From Acetonema longum DSM 6540 (GTDB taxonomy: Bacteria > Bacillota > Negativicutes > Sporomusales > Acetonemataceae), in contig NZ_AFGF01000107.1 in assembly GCF_000219125.1 (NCBI RefSeq), forward strand, positions 1 through 64,000: 64,000 nt of DNA. The letters run 5' to 3'. Of this stretch, positions 17,215 through 29,200 are shown piece after piece. The translations under genes were made by a program, and so were the position numbers. The notes under the pieces were generated by a model. It worked only from the letters and a program-made list of their open reading frames with translations. It did not search any database and had not been told where the DNA came from. Numbering within the stretch: the stretch's first letter is position 1; every line of letters begins with the position of its first letter.

Positions 17215-20200
17215 CGTTTTTTATTAGGAAGATCGACATTCCAAGGGATTGTCACCTTTTCAGTTCCGGAACTTGTTTTACGTGACCTAAACCCGCCCAG
17301 CAATACCGTCTTGTAATACCGCTCTGCCTTTAATAATTCGGCTTTATCCTCACCAGACAACCCCTGTAAGAACTTCTTTCTCTGATCCCTTGTGAGTCCG
17401 GCCAATGGGGACATATTAGCCAGGGCAGTAGCAAGGCTCTGTTTCGTGCCTCCCAGTGCCTTATACTCCATCAGGTACTTTGCGGCTATCTTCTTATCAC
17501 CATATCGCAGAGCCATCTTGTAGTTTCGGATTGCTTCTGACTGGTCAGACATATAGTCTCCATCGCCGCCCTTGCCAATGCTCTTTAAAAAACGATTCTT
17601 TTCCTCCATGATGTTGTAATAGGCCGTCTTATCAGGCTCAGTTTTATAGAGTAGAAACTTCATTACGTCATATCGAGGATGCGGCTTATCGGCGGCCAAA
17701 CGATATTCGTCTCCCAGCCCAAAGCTATCAAAAATGTACTCTGGATAATCGCGAATCCGCCGGGGCTTAAAGACATCTGGGAACAGCCGGCGCCCGATCA
17801 ACAATTCGCCCGTGGTTTTAATGGTTGGCGTAATGCCCTGGACGAACTTATTGACCGGATTCTTAACCATGTCACCGGCAATCTCCGCAATTGTCTTTTT
17901 GCCATTCAGATAGTCTGTAACGGTCTTAACCGGTGTGTCCAGTCCAAACCATTCAAGGAAATCAGCGAATGCCCCGAGGCGATTGAAGTACATTACCTTG
18001 CCATCAGCATCGCGGCCGAGAATGATATGCGGCTGCCCAGCTATATTTGGAGGAAGTTCTTTTTCCTCATCCGGCCAGAGCGCGAAATTATACATCTGCA
18101 GAAGAATCCACATCCCAGTAGCCTTTACTGCAAACTCCCCGACCTGAACCGCCAGGTACGGAGAGTAAACAGCCGCTTTCGTCAAGAGCCTCTTGCCGAC
18201 TGTTTTCGCGATACCTTCATTGGACGCGCAGTTCCGGAACAGGTTAATATAGCGTTTTGCGTTGACCTCTGTCCAAGACCAGAAAGGAATGAGATGTTTT
18301 CGCAGTTCCTTGCCGGCAACGGAAACAGCATTGTAATCTCCAAGGAGTTCGTTGGCCAACTTGAAAGCCTTGTCCCGATTGTCCGATAGAGCCATAACCT
18401 CTTCTGACATGCTTGCCCCGAAGTTTTTCGGCCTGCCTTTATTGCTCTCTATTTGCTCAAGATATTCAAGATAATTCGCGTATCTGAGCAGTGCCTCCCG
18501 CAAATCCGTAACCTTCCGGGCACGGCCCCAGTATCCATCCCATACCTTCGCCGCACCGGTTTTTAATGCGTTTTCCAGACCATCCTTTTGCTCACTGAAC
18601 CGGATAAACAACTTCAACTTATTGATATCGCCAATTTCCTGCACTTGCAGAAGGGTCTGCATTCCGCCACGTTCGAACCACTCCCGCAGTTCGTTCGTCA
18701 TTTCGCCGTCTCCATAGAAGTACCGATTCAGGTCCTTCATAGATTGGCTTACCTTTCGCAAGGAAGATGGATTCCCGGCTAATACCGCGTCTAAGTCGCT
18801 CGTCATATTTCTCAAATTATACTTAATGATCCGGGACGGACTGGTTAACTGCCATATTTTCCATGGAGTAATCACATATTGGGACCATTTGGTTCCCGTG
18901 TCATTCACGAAATCAGGCGTCATTTTCTCCAATGTAGCCGCAATTTCTTCTTTGACAATATACCCTTCACGCCGGCCGCCTATAATCAGAGCGGTTTTCA
19001 ATTGTTCGGGAGATACGCCCAGGGAATTGAGCGATTCACTCATCAGTTTTTCAACCATCTGTTCTGGGACGGTACGGGCCCGGAAGAATACATTTCCCTC
19101 TCTCGGCCGCCATTCAGAATATCCTTCGGGGATCAAATCGCGCCAGGTAACATACCGCTCGCCAAGAGCACCCCGGACGAACTGTTTCTTGTCCTGTATC
19201 CCCCGGAACAGCATTGCGGCGGCTCCACTGCCAGGCTTTCCGCCCTGCTCTTTCAGCAAGTAGGCGGCATATTCCATGAGCTTGGCGTGATTTTGCTCCT
19301 GATCCTGGAGTTTGTCTGCAACGGCATCCTCCATCCCCTGTGCATCCGATGATTCCTTACGGGCAAAGTATTCCTGCGCCAGATTTTCAACAACGTCCTG
19401 ATACTTATTATTCGGCCCATATGGCAATTCATCTTTTGCCGCCAGTTCGCTCAATTTCGCGAAAGCCATAGCCTGCTTGCGGTTCAACGTTTGCTTATAC
19501 ATTTTCCGCGCCATGGATTCGACGGTCATATCATCGCTCACAATGCCAAACTCTTCAACCATATCACGGAATACCTGCATGACATTCTGGTCATTCATCG
19601 TGAGTGCTTCGGCCTTCAGCCGGTCGATGATGTTGTATTGATCATCCACCAACTTGATCGTCTTGGCTACCTCCATGTCATACAGCATGTCACGCATGAC
19701 TTCGAATTCGGCTTCCATATAATTTAGGTTGATATCCTTTTCGCTGCCTTCACGGCGTCTGAGCCATCCCCTATTCGTCGGCGCCTTCAGCTTTTGGCCA
19801 ATACCGGCTATTCTCTTCTGATCCATGTACGCCAACACCTGGTGTCGGTAGTAATCTTCCCGGGCGAATTTGTTCTCCACATTGAAGCCGATTTTTTTCA
19901 TGACGGCAATGTACCTGTCCTTAATGTCAGACCAAACTTCTTTCCGTTGTTCTACTGCCTTTGTGACATTGGGATAGTTGGCGGCAATATGCTCATCAAG
20001 CCGTTCCTGTTCAACCGGTAACGTTTCCTTGGTCAGTCCAAACGGTAGCGATCCTTCTTCATGTTGCAGATCATCCAATAGGACTTTCAGCGAAAAGTGG
20101 TAGTATTCGTCCTTGGACAGATTCTTCGTGATATCGTCGAGTATCCTGATGACTTTGTCGTTGGCTACCCCTTTTTGCTGCTGTAGCTTCTGCAGAGCAA

Positions 20201-23200
20201 AGCGAATTTCGGAGAACTCAGCGGTATGCGGCATATGCTCATACTCCCGGCCAAATTTGCGTTTTAACAAGTCCCACGCGCTCTTTAGGCTATCTTTAAT
20301 ACTGGTGGACTCTTTGGCACCAATAACGCCCTGCATGGCCTTTTCCGCCCGTCTTTGTGTCTCCTCGTTTTGGAATGTGAACCTATCACCGGCGACCGGC
20401 TTTTTCTGGATCGGTTCCTTTTGTGGAGTCGGCTTAGTGTAAATGATTGTCCCGTCCGGCTTTTCTTCGCGGGTCCAGTTGCGCTCATTCAGCGCCTGGA
20501 TAAGCTTTTTATAGTTATCGCCTTTCTGGGTGACTTTGGAGAAGGTCAGTTTGTCCGGAAGTTGCGCGTCTTTTGAGAAGCGAACCTTATCAGCATCTAT
20601 CAATAATTTATATCCACGTTTTCTGACCTGCTGCTCCAGCATATTCATATCATCGAACTTTTGACGAACATAGTCTCTGCTTTCGCGGAGGGTGATCGGG
20701 TCATATCCTTCGGCAGCGTTATCCGCGTCCGACCATACACCATTCGGGTCAATTTGTTCTAACAGATCAATAAGGGTTTCTCTCGAAAAGGTATTGATAT
20801 TGTCCATAATTTCTTTGGGTGTATAGCTCTGTTTTGAGCGTTGAGGCTGACCGCCGCCGGAGTAACGAATGTCTGGATTGCTGCTATCAAATGTACCGAT
20901 GTTATCAGTGGCAGACTTAATTTGATTGGAATAAAAAGCAATATATGTGTCCCCGCCGTCTTGCCCTTTTATAATAGCTCCATCAAACCCGGCCTCTTTA
21001 GCTTGTTTTAAATCAAATCCTTCGCCATTTTGCCATTGCTTATTGGTATAGCGGTATGGATTTTTAATGTTCAAATACGCAGGAATGATGTTGCCATATT
21101 CTTTGGCAGTATCCCTGTTAGTAGTGAAGAAGAATCCGTCCTCACTTTCTATCTTTTGTGGATCGAAAGTAGAGAATGATTGTTTTGTACCGTGGTAGAC
21201 AATGAGCGGCATACCCTGTTTGTCAACAACGGCCGAACTCTTCCCATAATTTGTGCCAGTAGGCGGCTTGACGAGATTCAACAAATCTGCTACTGTATTA
21301 GCAGAAACACCGTTGGTTTTCTCACTTAATCCTGGGGCAGATTTATTCCGGCCCAGGACATGAGAATCCAGCGGTGTAATTTTTATGGCATTCAGATGAT
21401 AAGCCTGTTTTCCTTTTAATGTTTCTTTCACTGTTAGCTCAGTTAAATAATCATTGTTGCCAATTGAAAGCGGAGCGACAAAGGTGTGTACAAATGGAAC
21501 TTCTGGCACATCATGCCTATTGGTTTCAGTAGAAACTAATATGGCATTTTCAACAATATCAGGAATGGAAGCAATGGCCTTGACGGAATCGATTTTCCCG
21601 TTTGTGATGGCATAATAAGACGTTTCATTCAGCACTGCTTTTGAAATATTAATATCCCATCCAGTATCTTTATTTTTTCGTTCTCCACGAAATTCAGGCT
21701 GTTTCTTGGCCCATGCCGTCGCTTCTTTAGCAGCAGCTTTTACATTTTTAGACTGGGTTGCCTCTGTTCCCGTGATAGTGGTAATGGGAACATGGGTCTG
21801 ATCGTTAACGCGCCAATCACCAAACCAACTGCGGAAGAACGGCGACTTAACTCCGACAGTATCCCAGAAGTGCTCGGCCCACGACCGTACCCAGGACTCT
21901 TTAAGCATCTCGGCAGGAATCCCCGCAATATTGACATGCTTTACACCCTTCGGCGCCGGTGCAAACTTTTTATCTTGTGAAGCAGCAGTTTTACCTGCCG
22001 TGCCAACCTCATAGCCACTGTCCTTTAGCGACCTAATAACAATATCCGGCAGCACTGCCTCAATTTCCGAAATTTGCTCCCGAGTTAAGCCGCTATTTCT
22101 GTATGAACGTTTCCCGGTCAGAAACTGCAACCATTCTTGCACCGATTGAACAATACGCTTAAACAGCGCCGGCGACTTCTTCTGTATTTTTTCCCACAGT
22201 GATTCACTGCCGAAGCCGTTACCAACTTCATCGCCTATCATTTCCTCAATGACAGCTTCCCGGTCCATCGCTTTACCGCGCTCTCCCAGACGCCGGCGGT
22301 ATGCATCAACTTGCGCGTCCGTAACCTTGCTGACCGCTGACCGCATCGCCTTATACACACCGGGGCGATTTTCGGCTAACCAGTGAGTAAATTCATGGCC
22401 CAGCGTCCATTCCAGCGACAGATTGCCGTTACGGTTTAAATACAGTGTGCCATCCATGTAAAAACCACGCAGGGAAGTATCTGCGTGGTCTATTATTTCG
22501 GCCTTGGCGCCTAAATTATTAGCAAGGTCTATGATCCGCTGTTCGTTCGTGGTTGGGTCAACACTTTCTGCATTGTCGATGATCCCGGCGTCGCTGGAGA
22601 ACTTAGCTTCGCGTAAGGCGCTGCTGGATTCTTCGATAAATGCCTTCCGGTCTGCATCCGTGTTAAAGGCGAACCCCTTGACGGCATCCCCTTTTTCCCA
22701 GCTATTCCACCATCCATCATGTCTTTTTGCAATATTCATGTGCTGATCAAAGTTGTCTCGCAGATACTTCTTCGCTTTGGCGATATAGATCAGATTTTTA
22801 TTTTTCGTATGGCGGAATTCATGTTTTGAATAATTATCTTCCTGCGTTGCTTCTTCCGTTGCGCTTTCGGTTTCACGGGATTGGCTGGAGATTGGCGAGG
22901 TTGCAGACCGCGCCGATTGAACCTGAAGCCTGTCGGGGAGAGAAATGGTTTCGATCCGGTCAAATAATTCTCCGATTGTTTCGGCATCGGACAAATCAAT
23001 ATGACGATTGTCTATCTCTTCCGTGCCGGCAGCATCTATATGTTTTTCAATGACAACAATCTTGGTTCGCACTCCTGTGCCGGCTCTTTCAAACGTAACG
23101 GACGGTAATTTGATTTCAGCAACCGGATAGGCGCCGGTTGCCTCTTCGGAGTCATACCATGCATTCAGCCGTTTATCTGCCAGGCCGCCATCAGGAAGAA

Positions 23201-26200
23201 GCGCAACGATCCTGCCGCCGTCGTAAAGATGTTTATACGCCTTCCCTAAATGCTCTATAGCGGTTTTCCCGCCATGGCCATAGGGAGGGTTCATAACCAC
23301 TGCATTAAATTTATTGATAATATGATAGTCTTCAAACCGGTTGGATACCAGTTTTGCCGGGCTGACCATCACTGCACGGGGCCCCAATTGCAGGCTCGGT
23401 TCAATCATCACGTGATCTGCATGGCCTGGGAAGAACCTGGCAATAGCTCCATGTCCCGCAGAAGGTTCCATGGCCCGTTCCCCGGGCTTCATGTTCGCCC
23501 ATTCCACCATTTTATATCCAATAGGTTCCGGCGTCGCATAGTAATCATTGCCTTCTGCCGACTTGTTTTGACTGGTCTTCTTCTGCTGAGAGAAATAATA
23601 GGATTTTGCCCGTTGGAATTCCGTCATCTCCCGCCGATTTGCCCGGTCTTTTGCTTTTCCGCCCGTTCCTTCGGCGTCCATCCCAGCCGGAAATTCCCCG
23701 CTCATTTCGTAGGCTTCAATGAACGAATCCTTTAGCCTCCGCGCCTCACCGCCAAGCGCCAGGTTCTCTGCCGTAGACGCACGTTCTGCAATTTTAGTGG
23801 CAAAGGCAAGGCGTTCAAAGGTGGTTCCAGTATTCAGATAGCGGAATATGGCATCCGACATCTGACCCGTTCGATAGATACGGCCCTCAATTTGAATAGC
23901 CGCCGTAGGACGGACCGGCATGCCCAGGTTGATCAAGACCCGTTGGTGTTTGCCTGTCCGGTCATGCAGGCTGATCCCTTCCCGGCCGGCATCAGATTGC
24001 ACTACGATAAGGTCCTTACCACTGTCATCATCATTGAATAAATCGACGTTCTTGCCGCGCACCTTCTTGGGAATTGTGCCATTAAAGAACATAGCATCTT
24101 CGCCGAATGACTGTTTCACCTGTTCTATCGGCGACAGCAATTCAGAAAGGTCCAATTTGAGCAAATCCGGGCGCTTGGCAGTAAATTCATGATACAAACT
24201 CCGAAGGTCTTCGGGGATGAATTCCGGCCTGAACGGATGGAATCCACCGCCCTTGTTGAAGTCATGAAACAACACTACCTTTTTACCCTGTTTCAGGTAA
24301 TCCTTGACCAATCCTACCGCATGTTTGGCCTTAATGGACTCCAGAAGATACATCTTTTGATGATAAGCAAACTGGTCGTCGATGAAATCATACAGAGGGC
24401 TATACTTTCTGTCTTCTGCCTCCCACAGCCAATTCAATCCTTCATCGATCTTGCCGCCTATGGCATCATTGACCAGTACAAAGTTACGGTCATAGTCTTT
24501 ATCCACCGTCAGCATCCGGCCGGACAATACGCCCTGGCCTCTCAGCCACTCGTGGAATTGCTGTTCCATAATCTCATTATCCACATTGGCATCCGGAGAT
24601 GTTAACCTGTTATAGCGCATCCGATAGCCGAAGTGGGTAATGAAGAAATTCTCCCGGGAGTCCGGTTGATTATACCCGCGGTATTCGTCCGTATCCTGAC
24701 CATAACCAAACAGGTATCCCTCGGCATATTCGACGTTTTTTACATAGGCGAAAGGAGTCGCCGACAGGAAAACCACTCTGCTTCGTTTCTCTGGAGGAAC
24801 AGCGTCCCACTCTTCATACCGTTCTTTGCGCAGATTCTCAATACCAGTGGATAAGTCCCTGGATTTTTTCTCCAGAGCATCATACTGTTCCCGTTCCTCT
24901 TTCGTTCCGGGCTTAAAGTTTCTAAGTTCTTCATAGGCGCTGCGTTCTTTTTCAACCAAATCCCGTTCAAGGTCATCAAATCGCTGACGATACCCATTGC
25001 GATGAAGGGTAATAGCTCGGAGCGCAGACGCTGCACCGGTGATATCCCCTTGTTCGCTACTGGACAGGTAATGGGACTCATCGGGAACAACTAGGTCCCA
25101 ATGCCGTTTCGCCAATTCTTGGTTTTGCCCCAGGTTAGCATAAGTGGTTATGACAATACCCTTGCCGGCGCTCTTGGTATCCTCAAGTTTTGTGATATCC
25201 AATCCCATGTTCTTCCCGGCATCAATCCACCCAGCAATGATTTTATCGTTAGGGGCAACAATGAGAATATTGTTTTTTCCCTGTCTGGCAAAGCGCTTCA
25301 CAATGCCAATTCCGGTAAAGGTTTTCCCCGTACCAGTCCCGTTGGTAAACAATACGCCATAGCCGTCGGGCTTCGAAAACCTTTCTTCCGCAAACAGGAC
25401 ATCGTTCTGTTGTTCAGGCATTAAAAAAGGCAGCGTTTTCCGGATGTTCTCCAGGTTCGCCACCTTTACTGGTATGGATTCAGCTTTTTTCTGTGCCTCT
25501 AGTTTGGAAGCTAAGGATGTTCCGCCGGTTTCAGTTTCGGTTCGGTCTGCAGCAATTGCAGCAAGTCCTTTTGTTGCTGACGGGTCAGATTGTACTCCTT
25601 CGTCGCTAAATAGGCTGCTTCCTCCAGGGAGTTCACTTCCGGCAGCACGTTCCTGATCCACGGCCGTTCCGCCGCGTACTCCCTGATTCCTTTCGCTTCC
25701 GCCACGAGCGGCGCCACCAGAAGGAACCCGTCTATTACCCGGCTGTCGATCCCCTGTTTCTCCAGTCTCTTCGCTTCCTTGTCCATCGCCTCGGCGATTT
25801 CCTGCTGATTCATTGCGAAGTACTTCTGGCCCCACCCCGTCTCGATTGGGCACAGTTGCGTTATCTCGTTCCAGATTCTCGCGGCCACGTTCACCATACT
25901 GACTCCCTCCCTCGAATCCCGGCCATTCAGAAACGCCGGAAAATGCTGCTTTTACCATGGGGACAAAATCTGCCCCCAGATCCTCTTGTATCCGCTGCTC
26001 CATCCCAGTCTGATTCGTAACCCCGTCCTGATAGAGGATTCCCGCATATTCAAACAAAGAGTTGGCTACCCGATCATTATATTTGACATCTTCCGGCCAC
26101 GCCGTGATGGAATTCCAAACGCTTTTCAGATAAGGCCGGATTCTTTCTCCCACCGTATCTACCATTGTAGCGGACCAATCAGAGAAGTTATTGATACCCC

Positions 26201-29200
26201 GCTGCATGTGAATGGCACCGACCTTAAACGCCGCTCCCATTAACGTGGGGTTAAATACGGGATTGGAACTAATCTTGCTGAGTTCGGATTGAAGCTCTTT
26301 CATGGCCTGCGCTAAAGCCGCATCGCTGTCATCCACGATATTCAGCTTCTTTTGCTTCGGTTTCTTGCCGGTTAACTCCAGGAGTTGATTGCGAAGCCTA
26401 TCCCGATTTGCCTGGCTCCCATCGAATCCGGTGATATTATTGCCGGATTCGGGAAGTTGCTCAGTCTGTTGTACAGACTGTTGTTCGCTTTGTTGTACGG
26501 TCTGTTGTGCGCCTTGTTGTTTTATTGACGGTTCCGCTTCATTTACTGGGCGCGATCCACTTTTGGATTCTGATATGTTGTTTTCCTTTTGGCGATTTCC
26601 GCTCTCCGTCTCTTGATTTCCTTGTCCAGTTCTTCCGGATTGTTCGCCAGATGCTCCAGACCCAACGCTTTCAGTTTCGACTCGAATGACATTAGAATTT
26701 CCCCCTTGTTCTTTCAGTTGTTTCTCCAGTTCAGCAAACAACTGATTCTTTTTGTTTAAAACAGCGAGTTCCGAGTCGGATATCATGTTTTGGTATGACG
26801 GATATCCATTAAACTCATCTGCCGCATAGTGGATACCAATACCCGTTTGCAGGTGAGTCTTTTTACCGTGCATCAGTTTATCCAAGCCATTCGACTTAGC
26901 ATAGTCCGCAATTTGGGCTTGAGCACGCTGTAACGCAGTATCCAACGTTTCTTTTGATATATCCGGGGTCAATATGCGCCACTCGTCGCCACCCCATCTG
27001 AAATATTGTGCATGGTCAGCAACGGCGCCCACTTCATCGGAAACGATCTTGGTGATCACTCGTAAGTGTTTATCAGCCGCTTCGTTTCCAGCAACGCCAT
27101 TCAACCCGCCCAGATTGAGGAAGTCCACGTTAGCAAAGGCAAACTGCCGGCCGTTCGCTTTAAACTCATCCCACGCCCGTTCTACTGTGGGCGTGAATTG
27201 CCCCTTGACTTGATACCCAATGGTTTCATCAACAACGCGCGGGGCTTTCCTGCGCTCAATGAAGCTGTTTGCAGTCTGCTGCGCATGGTCTTCGCTCATT
27301 CCCTGAGAAACCAGTTCCGCAGCAAGTTCCTGTCTTTCCTGTTGTCGGTCCACTTCCGTTTGCGCTAAAAAGGGTTTTGCCTTTTGTACCTGGCTTTCAC
27401 CCTGCTCCTGCTGTTGCCGTTCTTTCAGCGCCGTCCGGATGTGATCCGGGAGTTTTTCAACCTGAGCACGGCCTTCCGGAGTGTCCATCTTCTTCCGTAG
27501 GGCTTCGCTGCGCAGTGCTTCTTCTACTTGTTTTTGTTTTCGGGACTGTGCGGCGCGGGATTCCTCTGACTCGATACTGGATCGGCCGAAGGACTGGAAT
27601 TGTTCCGCTGCCCCCCGAAGATCCCGATTGCCGCCTGTGCCGCCGGCGACAGATGGTTGAACCCACTCGGGGACTTGCTGGTTGATGTTTTCCCGGGTTG
27701 TTTCGATTGCATTTACAGTCGCCTCCAGTGCGCTAAACTCATCGCTGATAGTTTCATCTACAGACCAATGGCGCCGGCTGCCGCGCAGGATACTGACAGC
27801 CAAATCGTGATACTTCTGATTGTTCATCGGATACAATTGGCGATACCAATCAGGATTAGTACTTGCGCGGACTTTCCCCTCACCATCTTGTTTAGATATT
27901 AATTCTACGCCGCCTTCTGCCGCTTCCTGCTTCAACAAACGAACTTCTTGCTGTATCCGGGAGTTTATTTCTCCTGTAATTTCATCCCTGACCGCATCTA
28001 AGCTTACATTATAGGACCGAAGGATATCCAGGAAGTACTGTTCGTCACCCGAAAGGTTTTGGTAGGCCTGTGCCATGCGCCGCTGTTCCCGGAATAAGGC
28101 CGCATTGGTATTCGCTTCACCCGGCTGACCTTGTTTGGCAAAAGTCTGTTGCTGCGGCGTATTGGCTATGAGTTCTCCCAAGGATATAAATCTCTGAGCC
28201 CTTGCGGCATCTCCTTTAGCCTGCGCCAGTCTGGCTGCCTCCTGGTAATTCCGACTGTTCAATGCCCGTGTAATTTGTTCCTCGGAGTCAGCCTCTTCGT
28301 ATTTACGCGCCAATTGTTCACTGCCAAGCTGCCGGGCCATACCGGCGGCCGCCCGGTAGTCTCCCGCCCGAGCCGCATTATCCATTGATTTTTCAACGGC
28401 GAATCTCTGTGCGTTGGTCATTCCATCAACGGATTGAGGAATCTGTTCCCTTGCCTGTGTCAGCGTTATGCCACTGCCGGAAGGGATTTCAATGGATGTA
28501 CCCGGATCGCCGCCCGGTATGGACGGAGTTACGCCAGGCGACGGAGCCTGAAAGTATTGTACGCCCCCCACATTATACCGGCGCCATGCGGGATTAGCCT
28601 GACCAAATTGTTCGGCCTGCCGGGCATCGGAAAACTCGACTACTTGCGGTTGCGGTATCGACACCGGAGCAGGAGTTTGGTCCTCGGTTGCCTGACTGGC
28701 TTGATTGGCATTAAATTCCGTTGCCAGTCTGAAAAAATCCTCATCATTCAAGGATGGACCCTGCTGTTGTTCGTCCTGTACTTGCTCTTGTTGCTGTTCC
28801 TGCGGGGTAATTTTGAAAACACCGTAATCTACCCCTGCCTTCGCAATAGTGGAGTTGGTTATATTGATTTTACCTGCTTCGTTGAATATCCCATATTGGG
28901 CATCCATTTGCGACAGATTTTTGGTGGCGAGATCGATCATGAATTGACCCTTTTGTGTTTCTTGCTCCGTCTTCCCCTGCTTGATTGCCTTTTCTCCCTG
29001 ACGGGCTAAGTCAAAATTCGCTGTTATCTGGTTTTGCAGTTCTCTTTCCGCATTTTCGACCTGTTTCTGAGTAACGGGATCGACCGCCCCACCGGAAAGA
29101 GTTTGCAATTCTTTGGTGACTCCGCTGCGGCGCCGGGAGTCCATCACCCCACGTCCGGCTGCGCCGACACCAGCGGATACCGCCCCGATTGCAAAAGCTG

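Noticed and set aside
17679-18389. Long plus-strand frame inside the giant gene
   Set aside because: It lacks a ribosome site and any recognisable domain, and lies opposite the clearly coding LPD38-like region; many similar frames arise from the codon bias of the giant gene.
25511-25897. Second minus-strand frame inside the giant gene with a protein-like sequence
   Set aside because: It overlaps the giant frame between the GGDEF-like and helicase parts, where the main frame is a Gly/Arg-rich linker (ERAAGSELPGG...). The alternative frame does look protein-like, so a frame change here cannot be fully excluded, but the giant frame continues on both sides without stops.
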